Origin: Desulfobacterales bacterium
GTDB lineage: Bacteria; Desulfobacterota; Desulfobacteria; Desulfobacterales; C00003060
DNA length: 42,756 nt
Assembly (NCBI GenBank): GCA_013375395.1
Contig: JABXJW010000007.1
Coordinates: 1 to 42,756 of the forward strand
Direction: 5' to 3'
How positions within the stretch are numbered: position 1 is the stretch's first letter; the number at the start of each line of letters is the position of its first letter. The notes below the pieces were generated by a model. That model was not told the DNA's origin. It searched no databases and saw only the letters and a program-made list of their open reading frames with translations. Shown piece by piece: positions 42,497 through 42,756 of this stretch. A program made the position numbers and the translations under genes.

Positions 42497-42756
42497 GAAT
42501 TAGATATGCGTAAAGGCACGTACAAAGATTTGGAAATATGTCAATTGGCACACACGTTGGCCGTTGAATGTCATCAAGTCTCTCTCAGGCTGCCAAAATT
42601 TGAAATGTACGAAGAAGGCAGTCAGTTAAGGCGCTCATCAAAGTCTATCAGTAGCTTGATTGTCGAGGGCTTTATTCATCGGTTCCGTTGAACAGCACCA
42701 CCGGACTCCCTGATCAAACATCTGGCATCATGCATCCATCATCAAACATCCGGCAT
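42459..42756. repeat. Four-helix-bundle repeat element (copy A), running off the window
   Basis: The left arm CTGATGCCTGATGCCGGATA (from 42459, to 42493) lies inside the end of the glutaredoxin gene. The right arm ATCTGGCATCATGCATCCAT (from 42720) runs in inverted sense to the window end. Between them is the truncated four-helix-bundle gene. Confidence 0.82.
42506..42691 (+). pseudogene. Truncated four-helix-bundle (S23/23S-IVS-type) protein gene
   Basis: A 61-residue frame beginning [20 protein letters not shown] and reaching [17 protein letters not shown]. This is the N-terminal half of the four-helix-bundle family first described in 23S rRNA intervening sequences (pattern Y-K-D-L-x-(I/V)-W-x-x-A...Q-(L/I)-R-R-(S/A)-x-x-S-I-x-x-x-I-x-E-G). 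Full proteins are about 110-125 residues; here the sequence jumps after VEGF to IHRFR and stops. The same IHRFR-stop ends copy B, so this is best read as an internal deletion rather than an early stop. It lies within a repeat element with inverted arms. Whether the short product is made is unknown. Confidence 0.75.

Noticed and set aside
41989-42756. A CRISPR array made of GATGCCGGATA units
   Set aside because: Units are short, vary in length, occur in inverted arms and lack regular unique spacers; no cas genes are present.

Overview
The window looks like chromosomal DNA of an anaerobic Gram-negative bacterium, most likely a Desulfobacterota (deltaproteobacterial, sulfate-reducer-like) lineage. 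This is an inference from gene content: an oxygen-sensitive class III ribonucleotide reductase, a giant 2-hydroxyacyl-CoA dehydratase-type activase, a UGA-containing glutaredoxin-like selenoprotein, tripartite RND pumps with an outer-membrane TolC (two membranes), and a dense population of short intergenic repeats. No rRNA or tRNA gene is visible; the only structural RNA gene is tmRNA.

Layout. 1-5.4 kb is an accessory block, AT-rich at its left end: an orphan with a phage-Mu-F-like tail, a T5orf172/GIY-YIG protein, and a restriction-modification pair (PD-(D/E)xK-like nuclease plus DUF1156/COG1743-type DNA methylase). 5.4-6.6 kb has no convincing gene. 6.6-14 kb is a minus-strand group: 1443-aa activase, HPr, PTS enzyme I, SmpB, then ssrA (tmRNA) with its own consensus promoter and a textbook terminator. 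At 14.3 kb sits a plus-strand selenoprotein gene that ordinary ORF calling misses, flanked by decamer repeat arrays. 14.7-19.2 kb is a minus-strand cell-envelope operon: L,D-transpeptidase-fold protein (Csd6/Pgp2-like), a membrane/coiled-coil protein, an M99-type carboxypeptidase (Csd4/Pgp1-like) and a bactofilin. 19.4-30.6 kb is one minus-strand efflux operon, tetR-tolC-MFP-RND-PII-like-MFP-RND. 30.9-33.6 kb holds a PLP aminotransferase, fabH and an Nfu-type Fe-S scaffold. 33.8-36.5 kb holds tgt and queA (queuosine) plus a DUF2065 protein. 36.7-39.3 kb holds gatB and mtnA. 39.5-42.5 kb holds nrdD, behind a promoter with two NrdR-box-like sites, and a glutaredoxin-like gene; the window ends in a broken four-helix-bundle (S23-like) gene.

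The most unusual features are (1) the UGA-encoded selenoprotein at 14286-14504; (2) a composite inverted-repeat element built from GATGCCGGATA-type and TGACCAATGACTA-type arms, some copies of which carry internally deleted versions of a four-helix-bundle gene sharing the same 5' and 3' ends; (3) short palindromic elements inserted in frame inside the housekeeping genes tgt, nrdD (twice) and queA; and (4) in-frame tandem duplications over the translation starts of both efflux adaptor genes. All product names come from reading motifs and recalled family patterns; no database search was possible.
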